64,000 nt of DNA, from assembly GCF_000803265.1 (NCBI RefSeq), contig NW_014575407.1:1-64000 (forward strand), given 5' to 3'. The notes beneath the pieces were generated by a model. The model was given only the letters and a program-made list of their open reading frames with translations. It was not told the DNA's origin and did not search any database. The position numbers and the translations under genes are program-made. The stretch comes from Ordospora colligata OC4. Taxonomy: Eukaryota; Microsporidia; Ordosporidae. The first letter of the stretch is position 1, and every line of letters begins with the position of its first letter. Shown piece after piece: positions 45,743 through 55,340 of this stretch.

Positions 45743-47545
45743 TCACAGCACGCCTATCCTCATCTCAAGCTTTGATATGGCTTCGTCCTTCTTCTTCAAC
45801 TTGTCTGCCATAATCACATACAAACTCTTCATTCTCTCCTCACTGCGTTTGCATTCATCAAACCTCTTCTCAAGATACTGGTTATTGGCCTTCAGGTTTT
45901 TATTTTCCTTACCCTTCTTCTCTAGATATTTCTTGCATTCTTCAAGATCCTTCCTTGCAATATTAAACTCATTTGTAAATTCCTCAAGATACTTCATCGT
46001 TCTTTCATGCATTACATCCTTATTGTTCTCTGCAAATCCCATTGCTTCATTCGCCTCCTTATCAATCAGTCTCATCTTCCTCATCACATCCTTATACACA
46101 CACCTAAATCTAATCACAACCTCATTCAGATGTGCACTAGGATTGATGCCAAGCCCTCTCAGGAACTTCATTCCCTCATCATCAACCCTTGCAATCTTCT
46201 GATACTCTTCTATCTTTCTTTTCAAATTGCTAATCTCTTTATGCAAAAATTCAGTCTCCTGTCTGCCCAATTCTCCATCTCCTCTACTTTTCCTCATCTC
46301 TCCCATCATCTTCCACAGCAAACAAACCTTGTCATCTACCTCATCTGCAATCTTTACAATCTCTTGTATCTTCCTATCACATTCCTTTCCTTTTTCTTGC
46401 ACAAATCCCTTCAAAATCCCTTGAAGATCCTTAGACTTCTCAAGCTCCTCAACATATCCCTCACAACGCTTCTTCAAATTCTCAATCCCTTCTCGCATCT
46501 CGTCTTTCTCCTTCCTTAGCATACTCATCTCATTTCGTAATCTATCAATCTCATCATCAGACGCTTTATCTTGCGATACCTTATAGCACAACGCTCTTTT
46601 CTCATTCTCACACACTTCAATCCTCTTCTTCAGCTCCGCTCTAACATCCTTCAACTGCTCAATTTCCCTCTTCATCCCTTCATTCTTCAGTGCAAGCTCT
46701 TGCTTCTCCTTAGTCTCCCTCATGTAGTTTTCTTTCATCTCCTGTATATACATCTCACCGCTTTGTCTCTGTCTATACATCTCATCATACTCACTCTTCA
46801 TCTTTCCATAATGCTCCCTCATCTTCATCATCTCACACTCACTTCCATTAACTCGACTTTCAAAATCTCCAATCACTGCTTGTAGTTGACTAATCCTTCC
46901 ACAATACTCTCCTCTCTCTCTTTCACGCTCATAAACAAGTTGATCCCTTTCCTTGTTCAAATTCAAAACTGCATTCTTGTAAGACAGCAACTCCTTCTCA
47001 ATCATCATCCTTTCTTCAACAACTTCAGTCATCTGCTCTTCTAATCCACTTCTGCTCTGATTCAACTTTTCATTCACTATCGCACTCTCCTCTCTGATCT
47101 TTGTGTTCTCATCAATCAGCTTCTCATTCTCCATCCTTATCTTTGCATTCACTCCGTTCATGCCCTCCAAATGCTTCAGAAGCCTTCCATTCTCCTCCTC
47201 AAGCATCGCTATCTTACTACAAAACTCACTCAGGTTCATCCCAAGTCTTCTCTCCATCTCATCCTTCTCATTAATCATCCTCCTTATTCTCTCTGCCATC
47301 TCCTCTACTTGCTTGTTCAGTCCTTCATTCTCCTCCTCAAGAATGTCAATCGACCGCTTGCTGTCAACAAGAAGTTTCTGAATGTCCTCCTGTATTGTAG
47401 GTCCCTGTTGTCCTTTGTAATGCAGCACTTGATGCTTCAGCTCAAAATTCTCATTGCGGAGCTCCTCAATTTCGTTCTCATACTCTTTAACAGTCTTAAT
47501 CCTCTGCAAAGGATTAAATTGAAGCGAAAACGAACGCTCCTCCAT
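45743..47545 (-). CDS. Coiled-coil protein with an N-terminal CM1-like motif, spindle-plaque candidate
   Basis: 600 residues starting MEERSFSLQFNPLQRIK. CCC precedes this ATG, and an upstream in-frame ATG at 47566 is an alternative. Residues about 10-42 (QRIKTVKEYENEIEELRNEN, then FELKHQVLHYK) fit the CM1 motif (L-x-E-Y-E-x-x-I-x-x-L-x-x-E-N-F-x-L-K) that binds gamma-tubulin complexes in Spc110, Pcp1, Mto1, centrosomin and CDK5RAP2. The rest is almost entirely heptad coil, with a break near residues 480-500 (KFLRGLGINPSAHL). It is likely the factor that attaches gamma-tubulin complexes to the spindle plaque. Confidence 0.8.
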   Translation of the reverse strand: MEERSFSLQFNPLQRIKTVKEYENEIEELRNENFELKHQVLHYKGQQGPTIQEDIQKLLVDSKRSIDILEEENEGLNKQVEEMAERIRRMINEKDEMERRLGMNLSEFCSKIAMLEEENGRLLKHLEGMNGVNAKIRMENEKLIDENTKIREESAIVNEKLNQSRSGLEEQMTEVVEERMMIEKELLSYKNAVLNLNKERDQLVYERERERGEYCGRISQLQAVIGDFESRVNGSECEMMKMREHYGKMKSEYDEMYRQRQSGEMYIQEMKENYMRETKEKQELALKNEGMKREIEQLKDVRAELKKRIEVCENEKRALCYKVSQDKASDDEIDRLRNEMSMLRKEKDEMREGIENLKKRCEGYVEELEKSKDLQGILKGFVQEKGKECDRKIQEIVKIADEVDDKVCLLWKMMGEMRKSRGDGELGRQETEFLHKEISNLKRKIEEYQKIARVDDEGMKFLRGLGINPSAHLNEVVIRFRCVYKDVMRKMRLIDKEANEAMGFAENNKDVMHERTMKYLEEFTNEFNIARKDLEECKKYLEKKGKENKNLKANNQYLEKRFDECKRSEERMKSLYVIMADKLKKKDEAISKLEMRIGVL

Positions 47546-47675
47546 ACTAGTCCAAGGGTGCTTCAATCAAAAAAATCCTTCATTCATACATTTTATCACA
47601 CATTTATTGTTTCTCCACTTCATTCATGCATTAGCATAGACAATTGACTTTTCATGCATAAAATCCCCTACTCTA

Positions 47676-48617
47676 ATGGGAAACAAACACTCAAAGGTTA
47701 CAAAAACACCTTACGAAATACTTGGCTTAGACACAACATCCACACGGCATGAAATCAAGACAAGGTATAAACAACTTATAATCAAAATTCATCCAGACAC
47801 ACACAAAAATCATGCTAAAGACACATCTATAAACGCTGCTGAGGTAAACGAAGCATACAACATATTGATGAAATCACCGCCAGTTTTCGAGGCATACACA
47901 CAAGAGCTTTTCAAACAAGATGTCAGGAAGTATGCAGGCGATTTCTTCGAAAGAGTTGCAAATTATTGCAAAATCACAAATTATCCGAGATTCGACGATC
48001 CGGGTTTCGAACAATTCTATTACTTCTTCACCAACTTCAGAGCACAGGCTGAGTTTGAAACCGAACAGGAACAAAATACTTTCTGCCTAAATGTTCGTAA
48101 AATAGCAAGGATGGTCCGAAGCATTGATAAACGAATGGATATAGTTCTCCACACAACAACACCCTCTTTCCATTCATCACTGAACAAACAACCAAGATGT
48201 AACACTTCAAAGGTATATCCGTTCAATTGCAACGAATGTAGCAAAGGATTTCACTGTAGAAACCAATTACTCAACCATCTCAATAGCAAAAAACATCTCA
48301 TAAAGATAAGCACAATATCAGACACACCGGGAAAATACATCCAAGAACAAATAGCTGGAATAATCACAATACATCCAGATACACAAGCACCTGTAAATCC
48401 AGATAACCAAACAACAACACCTAGCGATACAGACACTCCAAGCAGCGTTCTTAACGAAGCAAACCAATCGGATCATCAAAAACCTAAAAAATCATACAAA
48501 AGAGAACCTGTTGCATTTAGAACATGCTCAAAGTGCAAGCTTATATTGGATGGCAGAGAAGACCTTCTTCTTCACATGAAAGCAAATCATCAAAGCACAG
48601 GTTCAAGCAATCCGTAA
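47676..48617 (+). CDS. JJJ1: JJJ1/DNAJC21-like J protein with two zinc fingers
   Basis: 313 residues. J domain at 11-70 with HPD at 39-41. A JJJ1-type middle with FEQFYYFFTNF and FCLNVRKIARMVRSIDKRM. C2H2 finger 1 at about 188-212 (CNECSKGFHCRNQLLNHLNS) and finger 2 at about 283-304 (CSKCKLILDGREDLLLHMKA). Jjj1 helps recycle late 60S factors such as Arx1 in the cytosol. Much shorter than yeast Jjj1 (590). The start MGNKHSKVTK also fits a myristoylation consensus, which would be unusual for this family. CCCC precedes the ATG. Confidence 0.85.
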   Translation: MGNKHSKVTKTPYEILGLDTTSTRHEIKTRYKQLIIKIHPDTHKNHAKDTSINAAEVNEAYNILMKSPPVFEAYTQELFKQDVRKYAGDFFERVANYCKITNYPRFDDPGFEQFYYFFTNFRAQAEFETEQEQNTFCLNVRKIARMVRSIDKRMDIVLHTTTPSFHSSLNKQPRCNTSKVYPFNCNECSKGFHCRNQLLNHLNSKKHLIKISTISDTPGKYIQEQIAGIITIHPDTQAPVNPDNQTTTPSDTDTPSSVLNEANQSDHQKPKKSYKREPVAFRTCSKCKLILDGREDLLLHMKANHQSTGSSNP

Positions 48618-48664
48618 TAACAAAACAACATAAATAAACAAGTATATTCACAATCACTTTCCAG

Positions 48665-49279
48665 CTATTGACTCCATCTACCAAACATGCCTCCATATAT
48701 CTTCACAACACCTGCAAATACAAGACTCTTCAGATGTCTATCAAAATCATCATCAAAGTCTAATATATTCATAAACCTTGCATTTGCATAATCATCCTTC
48801 ACCATCCTCTTCAAATCTTCATACTTGTATCTTTTGCTCAGCTTTGCATATATTGCCGTACTCATGCTTTCTTCACACATATACACATCTGGCCTTGTAA
48901 GCGAAGTTCGTATTGATCTAAACACATCCGGCTTGAATGAAACCTCAACTCCTCGTGCCACATCACATCCTCCCAATTTATTTTCCATATCAATGTATCT
49001 TTCAATCCTTCTATCGTCACCTTCAGAGTCACATTCAACAAACTCAAACGTGCAGTCCTTAAACAATCGCATTTTGTACAGAAAAAACTCAAAATTATCA
49101 ACATAGAACATTATCTGCTTCTCCATCTCAAACAGCTTCTTGAATGCACACATTGTCACCTCACCATTCGTAAACCATAACAAATACTCCTTTTCATATT
49201 CGATATCACATCCATCCTGATCGTCAGAAATAGTCTCTACTCCAGTAATACTTGTCTTCGTGACTATCTTTATAATCAT
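48665..49279 (-). CDS. Hypothetical protein, start overlapping the preceding frame
   Basis: 204 residues from an ATG that has CCC two bases upstream (gatccctgATG), so an independent start is plausible. An upstream stop in frame lies a few codons before it. No signal peptide or membrane segment. Compact mixed composition with four to five Cys. The C-terminal ILDFDDDFDRHLKSLVFAGV has a winged-helix-like flavour. It could be the main part of a gene whose 5' end is the short frame 49224-49415, joined by a frameshift. Not recognised. Confidence 0.6.
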   Translation of the reverse strand: MIIKIVTKTSITGVETISDDQDGCDIEYEKEYLLWFTNGEVTMCAFKKLFEMEKQIMFYVDNFEFFLYKMRLFKDCTFEFVECDSEGDDRRIERYIDMENKLGGCDVARGVEVSFKPDVFRSIRTSLTRPDVYMCEESMSTAIYAKLSKRYKYEDLKRMVKDDYANARFMNILDFDDDFDRHLKSLVFAGVVKIYGGMFGRWSQ

Positions 49280-49415
49280 CAGGGATCGTCATGCTTCCAA
49301 TATAAAACTCTAATACATCGCCCAACTCACTCTCAACAGTCTTATAAACAAACATCATAGATATCATCCTGGCTTTATTTACACCATCAGAAGCAACATA
49401 AGGCACTTCAATCAT
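49224..49415 (-). CDS. Short coding-like frame between the ARF-like gene and the 48665 gene
   Basis: 63 residues from MIEVPYVASDGV. A further Met lies at 49439 inside the ARF-like gene. It overlaps the ARF-like stop by 8 bases (ATGATTGA) and the next gene by 56 bases, all on the minus strand. The middle (ARMISMMFVYKTVESELGDV, then LEFYIGSMTI) has coding character and faintly recalls a HORMA strand. It has no C-run at its start. Either a very small overlapping gene or the 5' end of the 48665 gene after a one-base shift. Confidence 0.4.
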   Translation of the reverse strand: MIEVPYVASDGVNKARMISMMFVYKTVESELGDVLEFYIGSMTIPDDYKDSHEDKYYWSRDYF

Positions 49416-49923
49416 CCAATCGATTGCATATCCAGTCAACTCCTTTTTGCACAGACACTGCTATCTTCTCATCCTCATACACAACAAACTCAATCTTCCC
49501 ATGCCCAATCTCCTCACAGCTTCGTCTCAATGCATCCACTGACACACTTCCATATACATTAGACTTACAGAACACAACCACAACATCCTTAGTCTTAATC
49601 ACCTCCTCATTCAGCAATGACACACACTTTTCCACTGAGTCGCTGTCATCTGCATCAACCGAAAACATCACTGCTGCGCAATGACTCACATGTATCCCTC
49701 TTATCTCATACAGGTCTGAATCATCATCAAGCGATTGCAAAACCAATTCCATCCCATGAACCACACACACATCCTCAGAAAAAGGCCTTATGTTCTTATT
49801 ATCTTTTCCGTTGGGATTCAGGTACTGCAGTACTCGCCTTTGGTCATTCTGCAAGCCAAGTAACGTCACTGCATATCTCTTCCTTACACTTCGGCAGCAC
49901 AAAGACAAAATCCATTTCATCAT
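49408..49923 (-). CDS. ARF-like protein lacking GTP-binding motifs (pseudo-GTPase)
   Basis: 171 residues. The fold order follows the ARF family: RYAVTLLGLQN at the place of the P-loop strand, HCAAVMFSVDADDSDSVEKC at the place of the ARF segment GLIFVVDSNDRERV, KDVVVVFCKSN at the place of LLVFANKQD, and closing VQKGVDWICNRL at the place of EGLDWLSNQL. The Walker A residues are gone (GLQNDQRR where ARF has GLDNAGKT), DVGGQ is absent and NKxD reads CKSN. It probably no longer binds GTP. Cys9 and Cys10 could be lipid-modified. CCC precedes the start. Confidence 0.65.
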   Translation of the reverse strand: MMKWILSLCCRSVRKRYAVTLLGLQNDQRRVLQYLNPNGKDNKNIRPFSEDVCVVHGMELVLQSLDDDSDLYEIRGIHVSHCAAVMFSVDADDSDSVEKCVSLLNEEVIKTKDVVVVFCKSNVYGSVSVDALRRSCEEIGHGKIEFVVYEDEKIAVSVQKGVDWICNRLDD

Positions 49924-50225
49924 TCATGGGCAAAAAAATCTCCATAAAATACCTTAACCATTTATTCACCTAACTTTATAGATCATTCATTCTTTTATAA
50001 CAGGTCATGCATTAATCTCAACGCATTACATCACTTTATTATGTCATTCTATAACTTCACTACAACGCATTTCGACTATTAACTTACTTATTAACTCACT
50101 ACTTCACATTTGTCACTACTTACTAAATCACTCACAGCTTCATCATTCACTTATTTCATTTTTCTTTCGTCACAACAACATAAGTTCATCACTCACTTCA
50201 TTTTACTCACCTCTTTCATCTTAAT
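49924..50225. other. Low-complexity gap, repeated TCACT/TCATT
   Basis: About 300 bases with no gene. The plus strand is built largely of TCACT, TCATT and CTTCA units, so the minus strand is purine-rich with GAGTGA and AATGAAGTGA. The repeats are degenerate and have no fixed period. Likely slippage-born low-complexity DNA downstream of RPC40. Confidence 0.5.
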
Positions 50226-51140
50226 TTACTCATTCCACTTGCTCACTTCACTCTTGAATGCCTTACTCTTCTCAATAAATATTTGTATGGCCTTCTTAAG
50301 CAAATATAACGGATCCAAAAACGTCGTGTAAATGCTAAACAAAAAGTGATCAGAACGTCTTCCAATAAACACCTTCCCCTTAAACTCTTCATGTCTAAGC
50401 GCCTCCCTGCTCATCGTATCACTTCTCGCATCCGCAACATATGCCTTCATCCGTCTATCGCACTCCTTCACCTCAATCACTCCAGGTGAAAAGCACTTCT
50501 GTAATTTGTATGCACTCTCATCAAAAACATCTCCAATCTCAATCAGTGGCATCAGTCTATACGTTGCAGGGCACACAGGACTCCACTTCGCATGCATACT
50601 TCCCGTTCCCTTCGTGCATACAAGCTCAGCCTCAATCCGCTGTCCAGGCGCAAGCTTAAACAGCAGCACCTTGCTACTAAACTTTGCTTCTCCAATCTCC
50701 TTCTTCTGATCACCAATTGGCATCCACAAAATGTCATCAGAATACACATGCATAATGTCCTTCCCGTTATTGTTCACATCAAGCACAAATTTAACACAAT
50801 TCTTCTCATTCAGCTCATCCTCAACAAAATCAAACCTCTCTGGATCAATCTCCAACGGAATAAGTCCAAGACGATGCGCCAGAAACTCATCAGCAAACAC
50901 ACTCTCGTTCTCCCTCAAAAAAACCTCTTTCACTGCCATCGTAGGCACATCATTCATAAGTATCCTTCGTAACGCATTTGCAAACGAACAGTCAATATTC
51001 ACAAGATCAAACTCAAGGCACCGCTCACTGTACTTCGTTATCGTAAACGACACCCTGTTAAGTGTCTCCTCAAACCCTTTGCATTCTTCTCCATACAAAA
51101 TTGTTTGCATCTCGTTCTCAAGCTTGTATATCTTCGACAT
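50226..51140 (-). CDS. RPC40: RPC40 (AC40), shared subunit of RNA polymerases I and III
   Basis: 304 residues, near the usual 335-345. It carries the alpha-like D domain: CSFANALRRILMNDVPTMAV at the start, EFLAHRLGLIPLEIDPERF, and then AKFSSKVLLFKLAPGQRIEA, GTGSMHAKWSPVCPATYRL. These match AC40, the partner of AC19, and not Rpb3, since the zinc loop of Rpb3 is missing. CCC precedes the start (agccctgggcaggaATG). Confidence 0.95.
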   Translation of the reverse strand: MSKIYKLENEMQTILYGEECKGFEETLNRVSFTITKYSERCLEFDLVNIDCSFANALRRILMNDVPTMAVKEVFLRENESVFADEFLAHRLGLIPLEIDPERFDFVEDELNEKNCVKFVLDVNNNGKDIMHVYSDDILWMPIGDQKKEIGEAKFSSKVLLFKLAPGQRIEAELVCTKGTGSMHAKWSPVCPATYRLMPLIEIGDVFDESAYKLQKCFSPGVIEVKECDRRMKAYVADARSDTMSREALRHEEFKGKVFIGRRSDHFLFSIYTTFLDPLYLLKKAIQIFIEKSKAFKSEVSKWNE

Positions 51141-51169
51141 TCCTGCCCAGGGCTATTTTTGTTCCATTA

Positions 51170-53173
51170 TCAATCAATCACAAACTCTTTCACAAGCCCA
51201 TCTGCACCTCCCGTTGCACATCTGGATCCGTTACGATTAAACATCACCACATTCACCTTCCTACTATGCTCCTTCTTCCTACTCAGCATACTCATTCCAC
51301 TCTCACATACATCAACCTCCATAACCTCTCCAGACTCAAGGCCTGCAACCAACACATCTAGCACCGGTGAAAAACACACAGAAGTCACCTCACAATCAAA
51401 TTTCATGCTCCATCGTTTCTCAATATCAGGCATCGCATAAACAATCACACATTTGTCACGAGAACATGTTGCAAGGTACTTCGAGTCTCTACTAAACGCG
51501 CAGTCCCAGACCACTCTTTTGTGATCCTTCAACCTTCTAATCATTTTTATTTCGTCTTCAACCACATAAACAGATACACTTTTATCCTTAGAAGCTGCTG
51601 CAAGATATCTTCCATCCCATGAAAACTTCAGCCTCTCTATTCCATAATCATGCTCCTCAATATACTTCATCTTTTCAAACTGCCTGTTCCACACAAAAAT
51701 TCCAGAGTATTTCTTAAGAAGAGATCTATTGCATGAAACAATAAAGCGCTCGCTCACCGCAACATCACTAACATCAAAATAATGCCCATAAACCTTCTTG
51801 ATCTCATTAAACACACTCACAGATAACACTTGCTCATTCAAACACTCAAATTCAAACTCAGGAACTACCTCGTTAGTCAAAGACAACTCAGCACGAACCG
51901 CTGACATCTTCAGTTCATCAACATTTTCAAAGAAATCCCCCACACTCATCCTTTCATTCAATACAGTCTCTCTAGCCTTGCTATTTTTACCTCCTACATC
52001 TTTTCCATTATTCTCAACACATAATCCTGCAACTAAATCAGACACATCCTCATCTTTGCTTTCTGCATAAACACAGCACATGTAAAACACTTGCGTTGGC
52101 TCATACACACGAAGTATCGTCTCCTGAGCACAGCTGACAATACTGAAGTCATTAATATTCAAAAACCTTGCTGCTGTCACTCCATATCCATGTGTCTGTG
52201 GTCTTCCCACCTCCATGCCTCTGTAGAATATTCTTGACGTCATATCAAACGATCCTGTAAGTATAAATGACTCCTTCCAATCAATCGATCGCACCTCATC
52301 TGTGTGCCCTGAAACAAACTCCTCAAGCTCATCTCCAAACTTGTAAAACCCACCCGTGTACGATTGCCCAATCACAAACTGCCCAATCATTAAAACATTC
52401 AGGAACATCTTCTCTCCACCATATCTCATCTCATTCATCCACACTCCCTGCCTCTTCCAATGAACTATCGAACAATCCCCAGAGCTACTCAATAAATCTC
52501 CATCCTCCTTCCAAAAAAGCCCAAAAACCCAGTCACTGTGTCCATTCAAAGTCTGAATATGCTTAATGCTCTTTCCTTGTGCATTCACTCCCCAGATCTT
52601 CACTGTCTCATCCTGTGATGCAGTACTGATATGTCCCTTCCCATCAATCACTTTGGATTTTATATCCTGCACGCTGTCATTATGCGCATTAACTTCTCCT
52701 ACAACATCAAACCGATCGCTCCCATCAAGAATAATCACCCGCCCATCTCTGCATCCAACAAAAACATTCCCATTCAATGATGTCACACATGTCGGAATCC
52801 ATCGATTCACAATGCTGTATTTTACCTCTGCCAAGGTAACATCATAAACATAACTCATAAGCATCGTACAAAACATCACTCGAACTGCATCAACCACTCC
52901 AACAGCAACTATACAATCCCCAAACTCACATTTGTTCACTATGCTTCTCTTATTATCTATTACGTATCCGTTTCCTTTACAGTCTCCAACTACTAGCATC
53001 CCATGCTCACTTTCTAAAGCATTCACCTCTCCATCAAGATAAATCACATCCAACACCCTTCTCTCATCAGTCACTATCACATTCGACATCGACCCATACG
53101 CCATCCCGTTTCCATACTTTGCAGATACCTTTGATTTACGTATACAGCCTGCATACATAAACTCACAACGCAT
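51170..53173 (-). CDS. ELP2: ELP2, Elongator subunit with two WD40 propellers
   Basis: 667 residues with some 12-14 WD40 blades, matching the double propeller of Elp2. Elp2-specific stretches: EEFVSGHTDEVRSIDWKESF, MEVGRPQTHGYGVTAARFLN, ETILRVYEPTQ and KKVYGHYFDVSDVAVSER. Elongator modifies wobble uridine in tRNAs, which would include the tRNA-Gly(UCC) encoded at 27,907. About 120 residues shorter than yeast Elp2 (788). The start has CCC upstream (tatccctgagctctttATG). Confidence 0.9.
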   Translation of the reverse strand: MRCEFMYAGCIRKSKVSAKYGNGMAYGSMSNVIVTDERRVLDVIYLDGEVNALESEHGMLVVGDCKGNGYVIDNKRSIVNKCEFGDCIVAVGVVDAVRVMFCTMLMSYVYDVTLAEVKYSIVNRWIPTCVTSLNGNVFVGCRDGRVIILDGSDRFDVVGEVNAHNDSVQDIKSKVIDGKGHISTASQDETVKIWGVNAQGKSIKHIQTLNGHSDWVFGLFWKEDGDLLSSSGDCSIVHWKRQGVWMNEMRYGGEKMFLNVLMIGQFVIGQSYTGGFYKFGDELEEFVSGHTDEVRSIDWKESFILTGSFDMTSRIFYRGMEVGRPQTHGYGVTAARFLNINDFSIVSCAQETILRVYEPTQVFYMCCVYAESKDEDVSDLVAGLCVENNGKDVGGKNSKARETVLNERMSVGDFFENVDELKMSAVRAELSLTNEVVPEFEFECLNEQVLSVSVFNEIKKVYGHYFDVSDVAVSERFIVSCNRSLLKKYSGIFVWNRQFEKMKYIEEHDYGIERLKFSWDGRYLAAASKDKSVSVYVVEDEIKMIRRLKDHKRVVWDCAFSRDSKYLATCSRDKCVIVYAMPDIEKRWSMKFDCEVTSVCFSPVLDVLVAGLESGEVMEVDVCESGMSMLSRKKEHSRKVNVVMFNRNGSRCATGGADGLVKEFVID

Positions 53174-53351
53174 AAAGAGCTCAGGGATAAAAAATTACGA
53201 CAAAAAGGTCTGTTTATCATGCTCCATTTATTCAAACAATATCTAAAACTGCATTTATGAGTCTCAAATACCTGGCTTAGTTGTCGCCAATGTCCAGTGC
53301 ACAGTTTCATCATAAATTTATCATATGTCTATGCATAGCTGTTCATACGAC

Positions 53352-53843
53352 TTATTGCCCGCTTCTTATTCTTACAAGAGCATCCTCAAGAACACCACAC
53401 AGCCTTGTCTTGTCTCCAAATGCTCTTTCGATATTTCTGATCAGCTCTGGAAGATCTAATCCACAGCTCTCTACACCCATCACATTCCGTTGTATCCATA
53501 CATTCTCAAGCTCACAATATTTCTTATACAGATGTGCATTTCCTACGACAGCTTGCTTTGTTTGTTCAAATACTTTCAAAACTGCTGTCTTAAATGCTAT
53601 CTTCAGCTCTACAGAGTATGCATCGGCATCCCTTGTTGTCTGCATAATCTCATTTGCAAGATAGAGCATATTCAGCCGATGGTATGCACTGGACCTTTCA
53701 TATACAAACATCCATGCATCCAATATTGCTGAGTGATCCTTTTTAAATGTCTTTATGAACAGTCCGATTGTTTTCATCTGCTCCTCAGTGGGCACCAGGT
53801 TCATCAATGCCTTCAGAAGATACTCCTTTGAAAGCGACGTCAT
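53352..53843 (-). CDS. CID-domain protein, Rtt103/RPRD-like
   Basis: 163 residues. The whole protein is a CTD-interacting domain of eight helices: FIKTFKKDHSAILDAWMFVY, RLNMLYLANEIMQTTRDADA, and AFKTAVLKVFEQTKQAVVGN, with RLNMLYLANE matching the signature RL-x-L-Y-L-A-N-D. CID proteins bind the phosphorylated C-terminal repeats of RNA polymerase II and act in termination. The C-terminal coil of Rtt103 is very short here. The gene is divergent from polo kinase, with 78 bases between the starts. Confidence 0.8.
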   Translation of the reverse strand: MTSLSKEYLLKALMNLVPTEEQMKTIGLFIKTFKKDHSAILDAWMFVYERSSAYHRLNMLYLANEIMQTTRDADAYSVELKIAFKTAVLKVFEQTKQAVVGNAHLYKKYCELENVWIQRNVMGVESCGLDLPELIRNIERAFGDKTRLCGVLEDALVRIRSGQ

Positions 53844-53921
53844 CCAAACTGATGGGTGTGTGTCATGCGTTTATGTTACTTGCTAGAAACAAAAGCAAAA
53901 CGACCAAAAATTCCACCCTGC

Positions 53922-55340
53922 ATGCCGGCAAAGATTGAGTCGTACATGGAGCTTGGAAGCGTTATTGTCGATCCTGAGTACCACACACGGTACGTTCTCA
54001 AGAAGCTCCTTGGACGAGGGGCATATGCACAGTGCTATCTGGTTGCGATAGAAAGCGGAGAGCAGTATGCAATGAAAATCGTCCGACTGAAAGATATAAC
54101 AAGCAAGAAGGTGCATGAAAAGCTCGACTCCGAAATAGCAATACATTCGAGGCTCGACAATCCAAACATTGTGAAGATGTATCGATCGTTCAGAAGCGAG
54201 GAGTATGTGTTTATGGTTCTTGAGCTGTGTGAAAGGGGGGCGCTGGATGCATTGCTCAAAAGAAATGGCAGGCTTAAAGAGAGATATGTTGCTAAGTTCA
54301 TAAAGCAGACTGTCGATGGTCTTATGTACTTACACAATGCCATGAGTGTTGTGCACAGGGACCTGAAGCTTGGAAACCTGTTTCTTGATGCAAAGCTGAA
54401 TGTGAAGATTGGAGACTTTGGATTGAGTGCAGTAATAAAGGATGGAGAGAAGAAGGTTACAATGTGCGGTACTCCAAACTACATAGCTCCGGAGATTCTA
54501 TTTGGCAAGGCAAGCGGGCATTCGTTTGAGGCTGATGTGTGGTCTCTGGGCGTGATTATATATACTCTACTTGTGGGTGTTCCACCGTTTCAAAAGAAGA
54601 ATGTTGAAGATATATACAAAATGATTAAGCAAAATAATTATATCTTTCCTAAGGATTGCGATCTTTCAAGCGAGGCAATCGACTTGATTACGCAGATTCT
54701 GAATACTAACCCCCTTGAGAGGCCTGCGCTTGAGCACATCCTCAGTCATCGATTTTTGTCACGAAAGGAGCACTTTCTGATGAGGATATACAAAAGCCTG
54801 GTATCCAACAGAACGCAAGAGAGGGGTGTTAATGGAGACTATGTGATATTCAGCATTCCTGTGACTAAGCTGAGGGGAATTGGTTATGTACTGAGATCAG
54901 GTGTGTATGGAATATATTTTGGAGATCATAGGAATTTGATGCTAAAACCAAACAAGCGAAGCGTTATCTACTTGAACTCCACAATTGAGAATGGACGAAG
55001 AGTGTTCTATAAAGAGGAGCATCTAATTGAGAAGATACCTGAGGAGGTTGCTGAGTCATACAAGGCATTGCAATACTTTATCAGGACGTTTGATAGTGGA
55101 TTTGTGTTTATGAATATTGAGCCATGCTTTATTGTGAAGATAAAGAAGTTTGAGTCTGGGTTTCTGTTTGTGATGGCTGATAGTACGATTGTGTTTGATT
55201 TTATCAATGGATGGAAGGTTGTTATATCGAAGTGTGGAGAAAATGCATTGTGCTACAATGGCATGGGAGCAGTTCCGTTTAATCAAGAAATACGAATGAA
55301 GTGTATTGAGGTGTTGAAGGGGTGCTTTGGAGGTGCTTGA
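53922..55340 (+). CDS. CDC5: Polo-like kinase
   Basis: 472 residues from the ATG at 53922, where ccaccctgcATG gives the signal. Longer starts at 53856 and 53865 are less likely. The kinase domain is at 24-280: GRGAYA (31-36), AMK with Lys52, HRDLKLGN (145), DFG (165) and the PLK-type activation loop TMCGTPNYIAPE. Two polo-box strands follow: GIGYVLRSGVYGIYFGDHRN (about 320) and GFVFMNIEPCFIVKIKKFES (about 392). It controls mitotic entry, spindle poles and exit. Shorter than yeast Cdc5 (705), because the N-terminal tail is missing. Confidence 0.94.
   Translation: MPAKIESYMELGSVIVDPEYHTRYVLKKLLGRGAYAQCYLVAIESGEQYAMKIVRLKDITSKKVHEKLDSEIAIHSRLDNPNIVKMYRSFRSEEYVFMVLELCERGALDALLKRNGRLKERYVAKFIKQTVDGLMYLHNAMSVVHRDLKLGNLFLDAKLNVKIGDFGLSAVIKDGEKKVTMCGTPNYIAPEILFGKASGHSFEADVWSLGVIIYTLLVGVPPFQKKNVEDIYKMIKQNNYIFPKDCDLSSEAIDLITQILNTNPLERPALEHILSHRFLSRKEHFLMRIYKSLVSNRTQERGVNGDYVIFSIPVTKLRGIGYVLRSGVYGIYFGDHRNLMLKPNKRSVIYLNSTIENGRRVFYKEEHLIEKIPEEVAESYKALQYFIRTFDSGFVFMNIEPCFIVKIKKFESGFLFVMADSTIVFDFINGWKVVISKCGENALCYNGMGAVPFNQEIRMKCIEVLKGCFGGA

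Noticed and set aside
46007..47647. Plus-strand frames opposite the CM1 coiled-coil gene
   Set aside because: Leu/Ser/Ile-rich shadows of Lys/Glu-rich coil codons.
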